Notes: generated by a model from the sequence alone, not told the origin. 64,000 bases of DNA from Pseudoalteromonas shioyasakiensis (GCF_001550135.1 NZ_LRUE01000015.1:124001-188000), one strand, 5' to 3'. Positions 24,931-34,777 are shown, counted from the first letter of the stretch. Translations and numbers: made by a program.

Positions 24931-25806
24931 TCAATCTGTTACTTGTTCTAAGTAAAGTCTATCAACTAAGAAATCATATTCTCTTTTTCGAGGATGACTT
25001 TCTGGTTTTTGATAATCAGTTAATGTACCCAGTTTTACATCTGGTTCTGGGTTTATCAAAATAAAAGGTAAAGCAGCACTAACATGATATCGGTTTTGAG
25101 CTGTATACCTCACATTAACTTGTGGACTAACTCTTGTTGGTCTACGAATTCGTAATTTTTCTTTATCACCTAAACTTGCAACACGACTTTGTTCTTGTGC
25201 AACTAGCGCTTGCCAAGAGTGTTGGTCGATCATTCTTGGATTAGAATAACTAGCCGATTTATCGAGCATTGCTAAGGCCATTTTTTTAGTTAGCGTTTTA
25301 GTTGCGTGTTTGTGCATCCAAGTAAAACGAACAGAGTAGGGCGATTCAGTTTCAAAATGGATCTTACGATATGCAGCAAGTGTAATGAGATTAGGCACAG
25401 CATTGTGAACCGCTTCAAATCGCGCATCATTATTATCGATAGCTATTACACTATTTTTAAAATCAGCTTTGGCTTTATTTAACTGATTTATCCTTGCAAT
25501 GAAATGTTGCTTATCGACATCTTTTAAAACTAATAAACCTGGATGTCTTTTTAATACTCGACTACTTAATCCTGTCTTTTTATAAAAATCACCAAAGGAA
25601 TTTAGAATTAACTTATGAGCATCATCGCCTTCAATTTTTTGTACACTAATTGAAGAAGGGACTTTCTTTTCGTCGTTTATGTCGATATCTGGCAATTGAT
25701 AATATGATGCCTTATGAAAACCCACTTCCTTTAATTCTTCACAAAACAAATGAGTTAACTCACTTACTAAATCAAACTGACTGCGTATTTCTAACTTCGT
25801 ACTCAT
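24931..25806 (-). CDS. tus: Replication terminus site-binding protein Tus
   Basis: 291 residues (E. coli Tus has 309). Recalled alignment with E. coli Tus is clear through the core: RFEAVHNAVPNLITLAAYR against its RFEWVHRHLPGLITLNAYR, then RFTWMHKHATKTL and LRIRRPTRVSPQVNVRY. The His that holds the flipped cytosine in the Tus-Ter lock (His144 in E. coli) is His134 here, the Phe four residues before it is kept (Phe130), and Arg198 corresponds to Arg191. So lock formation is plausible. The gene faces rep, only about 1.3 kb from the origin, and a Ter-like site covers its leader, as TerB does in E. coli. Tus blocks DnaB in one direction only. Finding it beside ori implies an origin-proximal fork trap. 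Confidence 0.93.
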   Translation of the reverse strand: MSTKLEIRSQFDLVSELTHLFCEELKEVGFHKASYYQLPDIDINDEKKVPSSISVQKIEGDDAHKLILNSFGDFYKKTGLSSRVLKRHPGLLVLKDVDKQHFIARINQLNKAKADFKNSVIAIDNNDARFEAVHNAVPNLITLAAYRKIHFETESPYSVRFTWMHKHATKTLTKKMALAMLDKSASYSNPRMIDQHSWQALVAQEQSRVASLGDKEKLRIRRPTRVSPQVNVRYTAQNRYHVSAALPFILINPEPDVKLGTLTDYQKPESHPRKREYDFLVDRLYLEQVTD

Positions 25807-25826
25807 AGGAACACATCTTACTTATT
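25807..25826 (-). other. Ter-like site 1 (blocks leftward forks)
   Basis: On the minus strand AATAAGTAAGATGTG then TTCCT. Aligned to E. coli TerB (AATAAGTATGTTGTAACT) it matches 12 of the first 14 positions, including the invariant G at position 6. The non-permissive face is the 5' side of this strand and points right, so it would stop a fork coming from the right. It abuts the tus start codon, replacing the normal ribosome-site position, so Tus bound here should repress its own gene. Confidence 0.78.
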
Positions 25827-25904
25827 GTTAGTTCAATTGTAACCTTATCTTTTGATATTTTGTAGTTTAAATTTTCCATGTAGCTGACCTTACATCTTAA
25901 TTAA

Positions 25905-25924
25905 ACTTAGTATGATGTGTTCCT
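25905..25924 (+). other. Ter-like site 2 (blocks rightward forks)
   Basis: ACTTAGTATGATGTG then TTCCT on the plus strand. It shares AGTATG and the TGT at positions 12-14 with E. coli Ter, 11 of the first 14 positions, G6 included. The non-permissive face points left, toward the origin. Together with site 1 it encloses about 80 bp in which converging forks would meet. Confidence 0.78.
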
Positions 25925-26017
25925 TCCATTCCATTAGTACAAGTTTTTAATTTGATCAATGTAGAACTCAAAAAGTATATTTTAAGCATGTAAAGCTGAG
26001 GTTACAGTAAGGCATTA

Positions 26018-26037
26018 ACTAGGTAAGATGTGTTCTT
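26018..26037 (+). other. Ter-like site 3 (blocks rightward forks)
   Basis: GTAAGATGTGTTCTT at 26023-26037, same 11-bp core TAAGATGTGTT as site 1, in the orientation of site 2. G6 is present but position 5 is G in place of A. It would be the backup stop for forks that pass site 2. A weaker relative (AAAGATGTGTAACTGA, 26065-26080) follows but has lost G6. Nothing else was recognised in the rest of 25827-26228. Confidence 0.68.
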
Positions 26038-26239
26038 GTGCTGTGCGGTAACGAATAAGGTGTCAAAGATGTGTAACTGACTGGTTTGAAACAATAAAAT
26101 GTTGGAACCCTAATTGTTAATATCGAAACTATTTATCAAATAACGAAATAATCGTAAATAGCTGAATATTGTCCTTGAACTTAGTACGTGCAATAAGTTA
26201 GTTTTCGTTAACGGTCTATGTTAGGAATGAGGAAAGAAC

Positions 26240-27589
26240 ATGCAATCGTGGAACCCAGACAGCTGGAGAAAACTGCCGATACTTCAGCAGCCAGAGTACC
26301 CAGATCAAGAAGCCCTTAAATCTGTTGAAGGGCAATTAAAAAGCGCACCACCTTTGGTATTTGCCGAAGAGACGCGTAGCTTATACAAACAACTAGAAGC
26401 TGTATGTGAAGGTAGAGCCTTCTTATTACAGGGTGGTGATTGTGCAGAGTCATTTAGTGACTTTAATGCCGCAAATATCCGCGATACATTTAAAACACTT
26501 TTACAAATGGCCGTTGTTTTAACTTATGGTGGTAAATGCCCTGTAGTTAAAATTGCGCGTATGGCAGGTCAGTACGCTAAGCCTCGCTCATCAGATTATG
26601 AAACAATCGATGGTGTTTCATTACCTTCGTACCGTGGTGATATCATCAATAATTTTGAATTCACAGAGCAAGCCCGTGTACCTGATCCACAGCGATTGAT
26701 GACGGCATATCATCACAGTGCTGCAACGCTAAATTTATTACGCGCATTCGCACAAGGTGGTTTAGCCGATTTACACCAAGTAAACCGTTGGAACATGGGT
26801 TTTGTAGCAGCAAATCCGCTTAAAGAAAAATACCAACAGCTAGCTGACAGAATTCAAGATGCGCTTGAATTTATGGAAGTGTGTGGTATCGACTCAACCG
26901 TTGCACCGAGCTTAAAAGAAACAGACTTATTTACATCACACGAAGCGTTGTTATTAGGTTATGAAGAAGCACTAACACGCCGTGACCACTTATCAGGTGA
27001 TTGGTACGATTGTTCTGCACACTTTGTTTGGATTGGTGAACGTACACGTCAACTTGATCATGCACACATCGAATTCTTTAAAGGTATTAAAAACCCTATC
27101 GGTGTGAAAGTTGGCCCGAGCATGGACCCAGATGAGCTAATCAAACTTATTGATGCAGTTAACCCTGATAACATTCCAGGTCGCTTAACGTTAATTACAC
27201 GAATGGGCGCTGATGTTCTTCCAGAGAAACTACCGGCACTAGTACGTAAAGTACAACAAGAAGGCCGTAAAGTTATTTGGAGCTCAGATCCAATGCATGG
27301 TAATACTGAGAAAGCGAGCTCAGGTTATAAAACACGTAGCTTTAATAATATTCTTCGTGAAATTAGCCAGTTCTTCGCAGTACACAAAGCTGAAGGTTCA
27401 TACCCAGGTGGTGTTCACCTTGAAATGACTGGCCAGCACGTGACTGAATGTACTGGTGGTGCGTATGGATTATCTGATGAAGATTTAGCACAACGCTACC
27501 GCACACAGTGCGACCCACGCTTAAATGCGGATCAAGTTTTAGAACTAGGTTTCTTAGTTGCTGACTTATTAAAAGACGCACGTAAGTAA
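26240..27589 (+). CDS. Class II 3-deoxy-7-phosphoheptulonate (DAHP) synthase
   Basis: 449 residues. First step of the shikimate pathway: PEP plus erythrose 4-phosphate to DAHP. Class II (plant/mycobacterial type) features are the metal/PEP motif [51 protein letters not shown], and [15 protein letters not shown] with the metal-binding acids and Cys. It is unlike the E. coli AroF/G/H type. Ribosome site GAGGAAAG before the ATG. It is the first gene beyond the Ter cluster and next to PEP synthase, which makes its substrate. The start reads as complete. Confidence 0.93.
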   Translation: MQSWNPDSWRKLPILQQPEYPDQEALKSVEGQLKSAPPLVFAEETRSLYKQLEAVCEGRAFLLQGGDCAESFSDFNAANIRDTFKTLLQMAVVLTYGGKCPVVKIARMAGQYAKPRSSDYETIDGVSLPSYRGDIINNFEFTEQARVPDPQRLMTAYHHSAATLNLLRAFAQGGLADLHQVNRWNMGFVAANPLKEKYQQLADRIQDALEFMEVCGIDSTVAPSLKETDLFTSHEALLLGYEEALTRRDHLSGDWYDCSAHFVWIGERTRQLDHAHIEFFKGIKNPIGVKVGPSMDPDELIKLIDAVNPDNIPGRLTLITRMGADVLPEKLPALVRKVQQEGRKVIWSSDPMHGNTEKASSGYKTRSFNNILREISQFFAVHKAEGSYPGGVHLEMTGQHVTECTGGAYGLSDEDLAQRYRTQCDPRLNADQVLELGFLVADLLKDARK

Positions 27590-27602
27590 CACTAAGTTAT
27601 TC

Positions 27603-27631
27603 AAAAAAGGCTGCATATTGTAGCCTTTTTT
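27603..27631. terminator. Bidirectional terminator after the DAHP synthase gene
   Basis: 13-bp stem with one mismatch (AAAAAAGGCTGCA/TGTAGCCTTTTTT) around TAT, between convergent DAHP synthase and ppsR genes. Confidence 0.85.
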
Positions 27632-27651
27632 CATGTCCGATACTAAATAAG

Positions 27652-28461
27652 TTAGTACTTACGTCTTTCAAGTCCAGTATCAGATATAATCTTTGCAGAA
27701 ATTTCTTCTACTGAATGATGAGTTGAATTTAAAAATTGAATCTTCTGCTTTTTATAAAGCATTTCTACTTCACGTACTTCGATACGACACTGTTTTAAAG
27801 ACGCATATTTTGAATTTGCCATACGACGCTGGCGAATATCGGCAAGGCGAACTGGGTCAATCGTTAAACCAAAAAGTTTATGCTTGTAAGCTTTTAAACA
27901 CTCAGGCAGGGTGCCTCTTTCTAAATCATCTTCTGTTAGCGGGTAATTGGCTGCTTTAATACCATATTGTAATGCTAGGTATAAACTAGTGGGTGTTTTA
28001 CCGCTTCGGCTAACCCCCACTAAAATAATGTCAGCTTCAGAGTAGTTTTTAATGTTAGCGCCATCATCATTGGTCAACGCATAGTTAACCGCATCAATAC
28101 GAAAATCATAACTTTTCTCGTGCATTGAATGCGTTCTATGAACCTTAGGTACCGGCGCAACTTTTAACTCTTGAGAAATTTTATCACTGTATTGTGATAA
28201 AAAGTCATAACACACCGCGCAAGACGATTTAATAATTTCACTTAGCTCGTGGTTAACAAAAGTGAAGAACACGAGTGGCTGTTCTCCATCACGTTGCGCT
28301 GTTGAATTAATTAAGTTCTTAACTTCAATTGCTTTTTTTTCAGTTTCAACAAAAGGAATAGTTTTGTGATTAAACTCAACAGGAAACATAGATAAGGTCG
28401 CATGACCAAAGACTTCAGAGGTGATTGCTGTTCCATCAGAAATATAAAATGCAGTTCTCAT
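27652..28461 (-). CDS. ppsR: PEP synthase regulatory kinase/pyrophosphorylase (DUF299)
   Basis: 269 residues from the ATG at 28461 (MRTAFYISDGTAITSEVFGH), which has AAGG 6 bp upstream; upstream in-frame codons add ten residues not seen in the family. The P-loop LVGVSRSGKTPTSLYLA at about residues 150-165 and ANYPL after it are diagnostic. It inactivates PpsA by ADP-dependent phosphorylation of a Thr next to the catalytic His, and reactivates it with phosphate. It is divergent from ppsA, the classic arrangement. Confidence 0.95.
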   Translation of the reverse strand: MRTAFYISDGTAITSEVFGHATLSMFPVEFNHKTIPFVETEKKAIEVKNLINSTAQRDGEQPLVFFTFVNHELSEIIKSSCAVCYDFLSQYSDKISQELKVAPVPKVHRTHSMHEKSYDFRIDAVNYALTNDDGANIKNYSEADIILVGVSRSGKTPTSLYLALQYGIKAANYPLTEDDLERGTLPECLKAYKHKLFGLTIDPVRLADIRQRRMANSKYASLKQCRIEVREVEMLYKKQKIQFLNSTHHSVEEISAKIISDTGLERRKY

Positions 28462-28613
28462 ATTTAACCTTTTTATTACCTTTATCTGCAAAATAGGGGC
28501 TTCACGGTTTACGTGAGGTCTGTTGCCAGTGTAGAATGACTACGACCTTTTTAGAAGGTTTTCTTTCTTAACTCTCACAGTTAGTACTACAATTTGTTTA
28601 TGGAGAAAGATCC

Positions 28614-30989
28614 GTGCAAGAATACGTTCTCTGGTATCAAGAGCTTGGTATGCAAGATGTTCCTCGTGTTGGCGGTAAAAACGCTTCACTAGGTGAAATG
28701 ATCTCAAACCTAGCTAACGCTGGTGTTCAAGTGCCAGGTGGTTTCGCTACAACCGCTGATGCATTCAATGAGTTTCTAGAGCAATCTGGTTTAAACTCAA
28801 AAATCCACGATATTTTAGACACATTGGATGTGGATGATGTAAATACACTCGCTAAAGTCGGTGCCGAAATCCGCCAATGGATTATCGATACACCATTCCA
28901 ACCAAACCTAGACCAAGCCATCCGCGACGCATATAGCCAACTACACGGCGACGCATCACAAGATGTTTCATTTGCAGTTCGCTCATCTGCTACAGCAGAA
29001 GACATGCCAGACGCTTCATTCGCAGGACAACAAGAAACGTTTTTAAACGTACGTGGTATTGATTCAGTAATGACTGCTATCAAACACGTGTTTGCCTCAC
29101 TATTTAATGACCGCGCTATTTCTTACCGTGTTCACCAAGGTTATGACCATCGTGGTGTTGCACTTTCAGCTGGTATCCAACGCATGGTTCGTTCAGATAA
29201 AGCAGCTTCAGGTGTTATGTTCAGTATTGATACTGAATCTGGCTTTGAAGATGTTGTATTTGTCACTTCAAGCTATGGTCTGGGTGAAATGGTTGTGCAG
29301 GGTGCTGTAAACCCAGATGAATTTTATGTTCATAAACCAACACTTGCTAACGGTAAACCAGCGGTAGTTCGCCGTAATATTGGTTCAAAAGCAATCCAAA
29401 TGATTTACTCTGCAGATGAATCACATGGTAAGCAAGTTGAAATTGTTGACGTTGATTCGTCACTTTCAAACAAATTCTCAATCACAGATGCTGAAGTTCA
29501 AGAACTTGCAAAGCAAGCTGTGATCATCGAAAAGCACTACGGTCGTCCAATGGACATCGAGTGGGCAAAAGACGGTAACGACGGTAAGCTTTATATCGTT
29601 CAAGCTCGTCCAGAAACAGTTCGTTCCAACGAAGACGCTAACGTAATGGAGCGTTTCCAATTAAATGGTACAAGCACTGTTGTTGCTGAAGGCCGTGCAA
29701 TTGGTCACAAGATTGGTTCAGGTACAGTACGCGTACTAGATTCAATTGATGAAATGGACAAAGTACAACAAGGTGACATTCTAGTTACTGACATGACTGA
29801 CCCAGACTGGGAGCCAATCATGAAACGTGCCGCTGCAATTGTTACAAACCGTGGCGGTCGTACATGTCACGCGGCAATCATTGCTCGTGAATTAGGTATT
29901 CCTGCAGTTGTTGGTTGTGGTAATGCAACTGATTTAATTAAAGCAGGCCAAGATGTAACTGTTTCGTGTGCCGAAGGTGACACAGGTTATATCTACGAAG
30001 GTATTTTAGATTACGAAGTACTTACTTCACGTGTTGATGAAATGCCAGAGTTACCAATGAAAGTTATGATGAACGTAGGTAACCCTGATCGTGCATTTGA
30101 CTTTGCACGCTTACCTCATGCAGGTGTTGGCCTTGCGCGTGTTGAATTCGTAATCAACCGTATGATTGGTGTTCACCCTAAAGCACTTCTTAACTTTGAT
30201 GCTCAATCTGACGAGTTAAAAGCTGAAATCTCAGAAATGATGGCAGGTTATGAATCACCTGTAGAATTCTATATTTCTAAGCTTGTTGAAGGTATTGCAA
30301 CACTAGGTTGTGCGTTTGCACCTGAGCGTGTCATTGTTCGTATGTCTGACTTTAAGTCAAACGAATATGCAAACCTTGTTGGCGGCCAGCAATATGAGCC
30401 GGAAGAAGAAAACCCAATGATTGGTTTCCGTGGTGCAGCACGTTATATCTCTGAAGATTTCCGTGACTGTTTCGCGTTAGAGTGTGAAGCGATTAAACGT
30501 GTTCGCAACGAAATGGGTATGACTAATATTGAAATCATGATCCCATTTGTTCGTACGCTTGAAGAAGGTAAGCGCGTTATTGAATTACTTGAAGAACATG
30601 GCCTTAAACGTGGCGAAAATGGTCTGAAAGTAATCATGATGTGTGAATTACCATCAAACGCGTTACTTGCAGATGAGTTCTTAGAATATTTTGATGGTTT
30701 CTCTATCGGTTCAAACGACTTAACTCAGTTAACATTAGGTCTTGACCGTGACTCAGGTTTAATTGCGCATCTATTTGATGAGCGTAACCCTGCAATCAAG
30801 AAACTATTATCAATGGCTATTCAAACTGCTAAAGCAAAAGGCAAATACGTAGGTATTTGTGGTCAAGGTCCTTCAGATCATGAAGACTTTGCAGCTTGGT
30901 TAGTTGAGCAGGGCATTGATTCTGTTTCTCTAAACCCAGATACAGTATTAGAAACTTGGTTATATCTTGCTAAGAAATTAGCCGACTAA
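28614..30989 (+). CDS. ppsA: Phosphoenolpyruvate synthase
   Basis: 791 residues, full length. ATP-grasp N-domain ([32 protein letters not shown]), the phosphohistidine domain with [15 protein letters not shown] (catalytic His near residue 420, with the Thr two before it that PpsR targets), and the PEP/pyruvate barrel with [16 protein letters not shown] and [10 protein letters not shown]. It makes PEP from pyruvate and ATP for gluconeogenesis. GTG start with GGAG 9 bp upstream. The PEP also feeds the neighbouring DAHP synthase. Confidence 0.96.
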   Translation: MQEYVLWYQELGMQDVPRVGGKNASLGEMISNLANAGVQVPGGFATTADAFNEFLEQSGLNSKIHDILDTLDVDDVNTLAKVGAEIRQWIIDTPFQPNLDQAIRDAYSQLHGDASQDVSFAVRSSATAEDMPDASFAGQQETFLNVRGIDSVMTAIKHVFASLFNDRAISYRVHQGYDHRGVALSAGIQRMVRSDKAASGVMFSIDTESGFEDVVFVTSSYGLGEMVVQGAVNPDEFYVHKPTLANGKPAVVRRNIGSKAIQMIYSADESHGKQVEIVDVDSSLSNKFSITDAEVQELAKQAVIIEKHYGRPMDIEWAKDGNDGKLYIVQARPETVRSNEDANVMERFQLNGTSTVVAEGRAIGHKIGSGTVRVLDSIDEMDKVQQGDILVTDMTDPDWEPIMKRAAAIVTNRGGRTCHAAIIARELGIPAVVGCGNATDLIKAGQDVTVSCAEGDTGYIYEGILDYEVLTSRVDEMPELPMKVMMNVGNPDRAFDFARLPHAGVGLARVEFVINRMIGVHPKALLNFDAQSDELKAEISEMMAGYESPVEFYISKLVEGIATLGCAFAPERVIVRMSDFKSNEYANLVGGQQYEPEEENPMIGFRGAARYISEDFRDCFALECEAIKRVRNEMGMTNIEIMIPFVRTLEEGKRVIELLEEHGLKRGENGLKVIMMCELPSNALLADEFLEYFDGFSIGSNDLTQLTLGLDRDSGLIAHLFDERNPAIKKLLSMAIQTAKAKGKYVGICGQGPSDHEDFAAWLVEQGIDSVSLNPDTVLETWLYLAKKLAD

Positions 30990-31024
30990 GTACTTTATTT
31001 AATTAAAATAAAGATTCTGATATA

Positions 31025-31053
31025 AAAAATGCCAGCACTTAGCTGGCATTTTT
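31025..31053 (+). terminator. Terminator of ppsA
   Basis: Perfect 12-bp stem AAAAATGCCAGC/GCTGGCATTTTT with a 5-nt loop, 36 bp after the ppsA stop. Confidence 0.9.
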
Positions 31054-31062
31054 GTTACTTCG

Positions 31063-31330
31063 AAGGGCGTGTTGTCCTTTTATGATTGATTTTGCAGCAG
31101 TGTGTTTGGTATTTAGGCAAGGCAGAGCCTGTGTCGTGTGGTTGTTCCACATAAATAGGTGATAACGCAGCATCAATGCCAAACACGTGCTGCCCTTCGG
31201 GTTCTTTCTAGGGGCGATTAACTCTTTGTTGCTCGATTTTTACTTAGCCCACTAGGTTACAAATCTCGCGCCGCGATTAAATCGCCCCTAGAGTGAACAA
31301 AGTCTAATCTACAAAGGACAACACGCCCTT
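31063..31330. mobile_element. MITE-like non-coding repeat element, 268 bp
   Basis: Bounded by 18-bp perfect terminal inverted repeats (31063-31080 AAGGGCGTGTTGTCCTTT and its complement 31313-31330). Inside are a second perfect 12-bp inverted pair (CTAGGGGCGATT 31208-31219 and 31280-31291) and an imperfect pair around GCAGTGTGTTTGGTATT (about 31096-31112 and 31172-31190). No ORF. The nested stem-loops suggest two small repeat elements fused or one inside another. It fills the gap between the ppsA terminator and the PGPGW gene, whose stop lies 4 bp beyond the right end. I see no clear target duplication. Confidence 0.65.
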
Positions 31331-31334
31331 TAAA

Positions 31335-31544
31335 TCAGCGAGCAAGTTTTTTATCAATATAAGCACATGACTTAGTCAGAGCCTTTTGGCACAAGGTTAA
31401 ATAATCACGCGCTTTAGGATAGTAAAAAGATAAACAGAAAAGTCCTGCAATAAAGAAGATCAGCGACGGTCCGGGAATAATGACAAAAACTAAACCCAAT
31501 AACATGCACAAGGCACCTAAACTGATTAATGCAATTTTTTTCAT
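31335..31544 (-). CDS. Small PGPGW-type membrane protein
   Basis: 69 residues, two hydrophobic segments (about 3-22 and 26-42) with the sequence VIIPGPSLIFFIAGL between them, which resembles the PGPGW family of small inner-membrane proteins. A basic C-terminus follows. The function is unknown. It is divergent from ydiJ, and its 3' end is directly bounded by the MITE-like repeat. Confidence 0.72.
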   Translation of the reverse strand: MKKIALISLGALCMLLGLVFVIIPGPSLIFFIAGLFCLSFYYPKARDYLTLCQKALTKSCAYIDKKLAR

Positions 31545-31691
31545 CTGACTATCTCATTTGCTGCTTTAATACACAGTATAAAAGTATTGCCCCCGAAATC
31601 GATAAAAAGAGTGTTACAAACTGTAAAATCTTCAATTTATCTTAGCTATTAGCATGATATAATTTGCAAAATGCCTTAATTTATCACCGTC

Positions 31692-34600
31692 ATGATAGCA
31701 ACAATAAGCCAACAACAAGCCGCCACAGAACTCGTTTCTAATTACTTAGATACAATACAAAAACAAGGTTTTAGTGGTGATACCGATGCAAGCTTTTCTA
31801 CACGTTTAAGTTTATCGACCGATAACAGCGTTTACCAACAGGTACCTCAAGGTGTCATCTTTCCAAAGTCAGCAAAAGACATACAACTTGCTATGCAAAT
31901 TGCTTCACGTGATCCATTTTTATCACTGACTTTTGGTCCACGCGGAGGCGGTACAGGTACTAATGGACAATCGCTAACCCCGGGTATAGTTGTTGATTTA
32001 TCTCGCTACATGCGTGAAATCTTAGAAATCAATGTCGAAGAAAACTGGGTGCGCGTGCAAACGGGTGTAATAAAAGACCAATTAAACGACTTTTTGCGTC
32101 CTTACGGTTTTTTCTTTGCGCCCGATTTATCAACAAGTAACCGTGCAACAATCGGTGGAATGATAAATACAGATGCATCAGGTCAAGGCTCTTTGGTTTA
32201 TGGCAAAACAAGTGATCACGTTTTAGGCCTAACAACTTATCTTGTTGATGGCACTGAAATGTCAACAACCCCTATGCCTATTGAAAAAGCAAAAGTAATT
32301 GCTGAACAAAACACGACTGTAGGTAAATTATATAAAACAGTTATCGATATTGGCCTTGAAAACCGTGATGCTATTTTAGAAAAATTCCCACGTTTAAACC
32401 GTTTTCTAACCGGTTACGATTTAGAACATATTTTTTCTGATGATTTACAAACCTTTGATATGAGCAGATTAATTACTGGCTCCGAAGGTTCTTTAGGTAT
32501 TGTTACAGAAGCGAAACTTAACATTACGCCCATTGCTGAATTTAAAACATTAATCAATATTAAATACGATAGCTTTGATTCTGCACTTCGTCATTCACCC
32601 TTTCTAGTCGCAGCAAATGCAACATCGGTAGAAACAGTCGACAGTAAAGTACTTAACCTTGCTCGAGAAGATATCATTTGGCACTCAGTATCGGACTTAA
32701 TAACCGATGTTGAAAACAAAGATATGCAAGGGCTCAACATGGTTGAGTTTAATGCGGTTTCACCAGAAGACATAAAAGACAAAGTAGACACTCTTTGTAA
32801 GTTACTTGATGAATGTGTTGCAAAGCAAACTAATGGCGTGATCGGTTATCAATTAACGAATGACAAGGCTGATATTTTAAAAATTTATGCAATGCGTAAA
32901 AAGTCAGTGGGTCTTTTAGGGAATGTAAAAGGCAATCAAAAACCATTAGCTTTTGCTGAAGATACAGCTGTACCACCAGAAAACTTAGCAGATTTTATAG
33001 TGGAGTTTCGTGAACTTCTCGATAACCACAATCTTCAATATGGTATGTTTGGCCATGTTGATGCGGGTGTTTTACACGTACGACCTGCTTTAGATATGTG
33101 TGACCCTGAGCAAGAAAAATTGCTTCGTCATATTTCAGATGAAGTCGTTAAATTGACTGCCAAATATGGCGGCTTAATGTGGGGTGAGCACGGCAAAGGA
33201 TATCGAAGTGAATATGGCCCTGAATTTTTTGGCGAGCATTTATTTACACAACTTCGAAAAATTAAAGCGGCATTTGATCCAAATAACAGAGTAAACCCGG
33301 GTAAAATCTGTACGCCATTTGAAAGTAAAGACTTACTCGTTTCTGTTGACGATCAAAAGCGTGCCTGGTTCGACAAAGAAATTTCTATCGATGTTAAAAC
33401 AGAATTTAATAACGCGATGACCTGTAATGGTAATGGTCTGTGTTTTAACTACGATGAAAAATCACCAATGTGTCCGTCTTATAAAGTAACAGGTGACCGC
33501 CGATATTCACCAAAAGGACGCGCGAGTTTAATGCGCGAATGGTTACGACTTCAAGAGTCTGAAAATATTGATTTACTCAATGTTGAAAAAGAATTGATCA
33601 ATGGTGAAGTAATCACTTGGTGGGAGCGCTATCAACATAGTCGCGATAAGAAAAAAGGTGTTTATGATTTTTCTCACGAAGTGAAAGAATCTATGGATGA
33701 ATGTTTAGCTTGTAAAGCATGTACTACTGCATGCCCAATAAAAGTTGATGTACCGACATTTCGTTCACGCTTTTTAAATTTCTACCACAGTTATTACGCT
33801 CGTCCCGCTAAAGATTACTTAGTAGCAGGTATCGAGCAAACTGCGCCGGTGATGGCAAAGTTTGCTAAGGTGGTAAATCCAATTGTAAATACAAAGCTTG
33901 TTTCAGGTTTAATTAAAAATACCATTGGTTATGTTGATACGCCAAGCTTAAGTGTACCGCAACTTTCTAAACGTATTTCTAAAGATCAGCAATTTAATTT
34001 TCAATTACTTAATTCGCTTTCAAAAGAACAACAAGCAGAATATGTACTGATAGTACAAGATCCATTCACTAGTTTTTACGAAGCCGAATTAGTCGAAAGC
34101 TTTATTAAAGTGATTAAAGCGTTAGGCAAAAAACCAATGCTATTACCGTTTAAACCAAATGGTAAAGCTCAGCATGTAAAAGGTTTTTTAAATGAATTTA
34201 AAACAACAGCAAAAAATGCAGCTGAGTTTTTAAATTCACTGAGTGAAATCAACGCTCCTTTAGTTGGGCTCGATGCATCTTTGGTTATGTGTTACAGAGA
34301 TGAGTATGTCTCAATATTAAAAGATGAGCGTGGTGACTTTAAAGTTGAATTAGCTCATGAATGGCTTCAAACACAAAACTTCAATCAGCTTTCACTTACC
34401 ACTAAGTCGAATTCTACTTTTAAATTATTAAGTCATTGTACTGAAACAACAGCAATGCCAAATGCGTCTAAAGTTTGGCAAACCATTTTTGCTGATCTAA
34501 ATTTACAGCTTGAAACTACCAGTACGGGTTGTTGTGGTATGGCAGGAACGTATGGCCACGAAAAACAAAACCAAGAAAATTCACGCGCACTTTATGAAAT

Positions 34601-34736
34601 GAGTTGGCAACCAATTATTTCAAGTAATGAGCCTGAAACTATTTTAGCAACTGGCTTTTCTTGTCGTAGCCAAGTGAAGCGCTATGAGAAATTTAAACCA
34701 AAGCATCCACTGCAATTAATTGCAGAGCTACTTTAA
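31692..34736 (+). CDS. ydiJ: D-2-hydroxyglutarate dehydrogenase-type FAD/Fe-S oxidoreductase YdiJ
   Basis: 1014 residues, close to E. coli YdiJ (1018) by length and layout. FAD-binding PCMH domain (GPRGGGTGTNGQSLTPGIVVDLSRYM at about 78-103), FAD-oxidase C domain (MFGHVDAGVLHVRP, VNPGKIC), a 4Fe-4S motif CLACKACTTACPIKVD near residue 670, and a C-terminal CCG-type motif with CCGMAGTYGHE near 950. It oxidises D-2-hydroxyglutarate, a by-product of serine synthesis, to 2-oxoglutarate and passes electrons to the quinone pool. A D-lactate dehydrogenase activity is the alternative. It is a single-gene unit. Confidence 0.9.
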   Translation: MIATISQQQAATELVSNYLDTIQKQGFSGDTDASFSTRLSLSTDNSVYQQVPQGVIFPKSAKDIQLAMQIASRDPFLSLTFGPRGGGTGTNGQSLTPGIVVDLSRYMREILEINVEENWVRVQTGVIKDQLNDFLRPYGFFFAPDLSTSNRATIGGMINTDASGQGSLVYGKTSDHVLGLTTYLVDGTEMSTTPMPIEKAKVIAEQNTTVGKLYKTVIDIGLENRDAILEKFPRLNRFLTGYDLEHIFSDDLQTFDMSRLITGSEGSLGIVTEAKLNITPIAEFKTLINIKYDSFDSALRHSPFLVAANATSVETVDSKVLNLAREDIIWHSVSDLITDVENKDMQGLNMVEFNAVSPEDIKDKVDTLCKLLDECVAKQTNGVIGYQLTNDKADILKIYAMRKKSVGLLGNVKGNQKPLAFAEDTAVPPENLADFIVEFRELLDNHNLQYGMFGHVDAGVLHVRPALDMCDPEQEKLLRHISDEVVKLTAKYGGLMWGEHGKGYRSEYGPEFFGEHLFTQLRKIKAAFDPNNRVNPGKICTPFESKDLLVSVDDQKRAWFDKEISIDVKTEFNNAMTCNGNGLCFNYDEKSPMCPSYKVTGDRRYSPKGRASLMREWLRLQESENIDLLNVEKELINGEVITWWERYQHSRDKKKGVYDFSHEVKESMDECLACKACTTACPIKVDVPTFRSRFLNFYHSYYARPAKDYLVAGIEQTAPVMAKFAKVVNPIVNTKLVSGLIKNTIGYVDTPSLSVPQLSKRISKDQQFNFQLLNSLSKEQQAEYVLIVQDPFTSFYEAELVESFIKVIKALGKKPMLLPFKPNGKAQHVKGFLNEFKTTAKNAAEFLNSLSEINAPLVGLDASLVMCYRDEYVSILKDERGDFKVELAHEWLQTQNFNQLSLTTKSNSTFKLLSHCTETTAMPNASKVWQTIFADLNLQLETTSTGCCGMAGTYGHEKQNQENSRALYEMSWQPIISSNEPETILATGFSCRSQVKRYEKFKPKHPLQLIAELL

Positions 34737-34744
34737 GTTGTAAA

Positions 34745-34777
34745 AATAAAAAAGGCGCTCAACGCGCCTTTTTTATT
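34745..34777. terminator. Bidirectional terminator between ydiJ and the antiporter gene
   Basis: 14-bp perfect stem AATAAAAAAGGCGC/GCGCCTTTTTTATT with a TCAAC loop. Its right arm overlaps the last codons of the antiporter gene. Confidence 0.88.

Noticed and set aside
25886..25904. Minus-strand TTAAGATGTAAGG near Ter site 2
   Set aside because: Only the AAGATGT part agrees with the other sites; the G6-TA start and the GTTC end are missing.
26059..26080. Fourth Ter-like sequence, AAAGATGTGTAACTGA
   Set aside because: It keeps the core ATGTGT and even the TAACT of the E. coli site, but lacks the essential G at position 6, so a locked complex is doubtful. I list it only as a weak relative of site 3.
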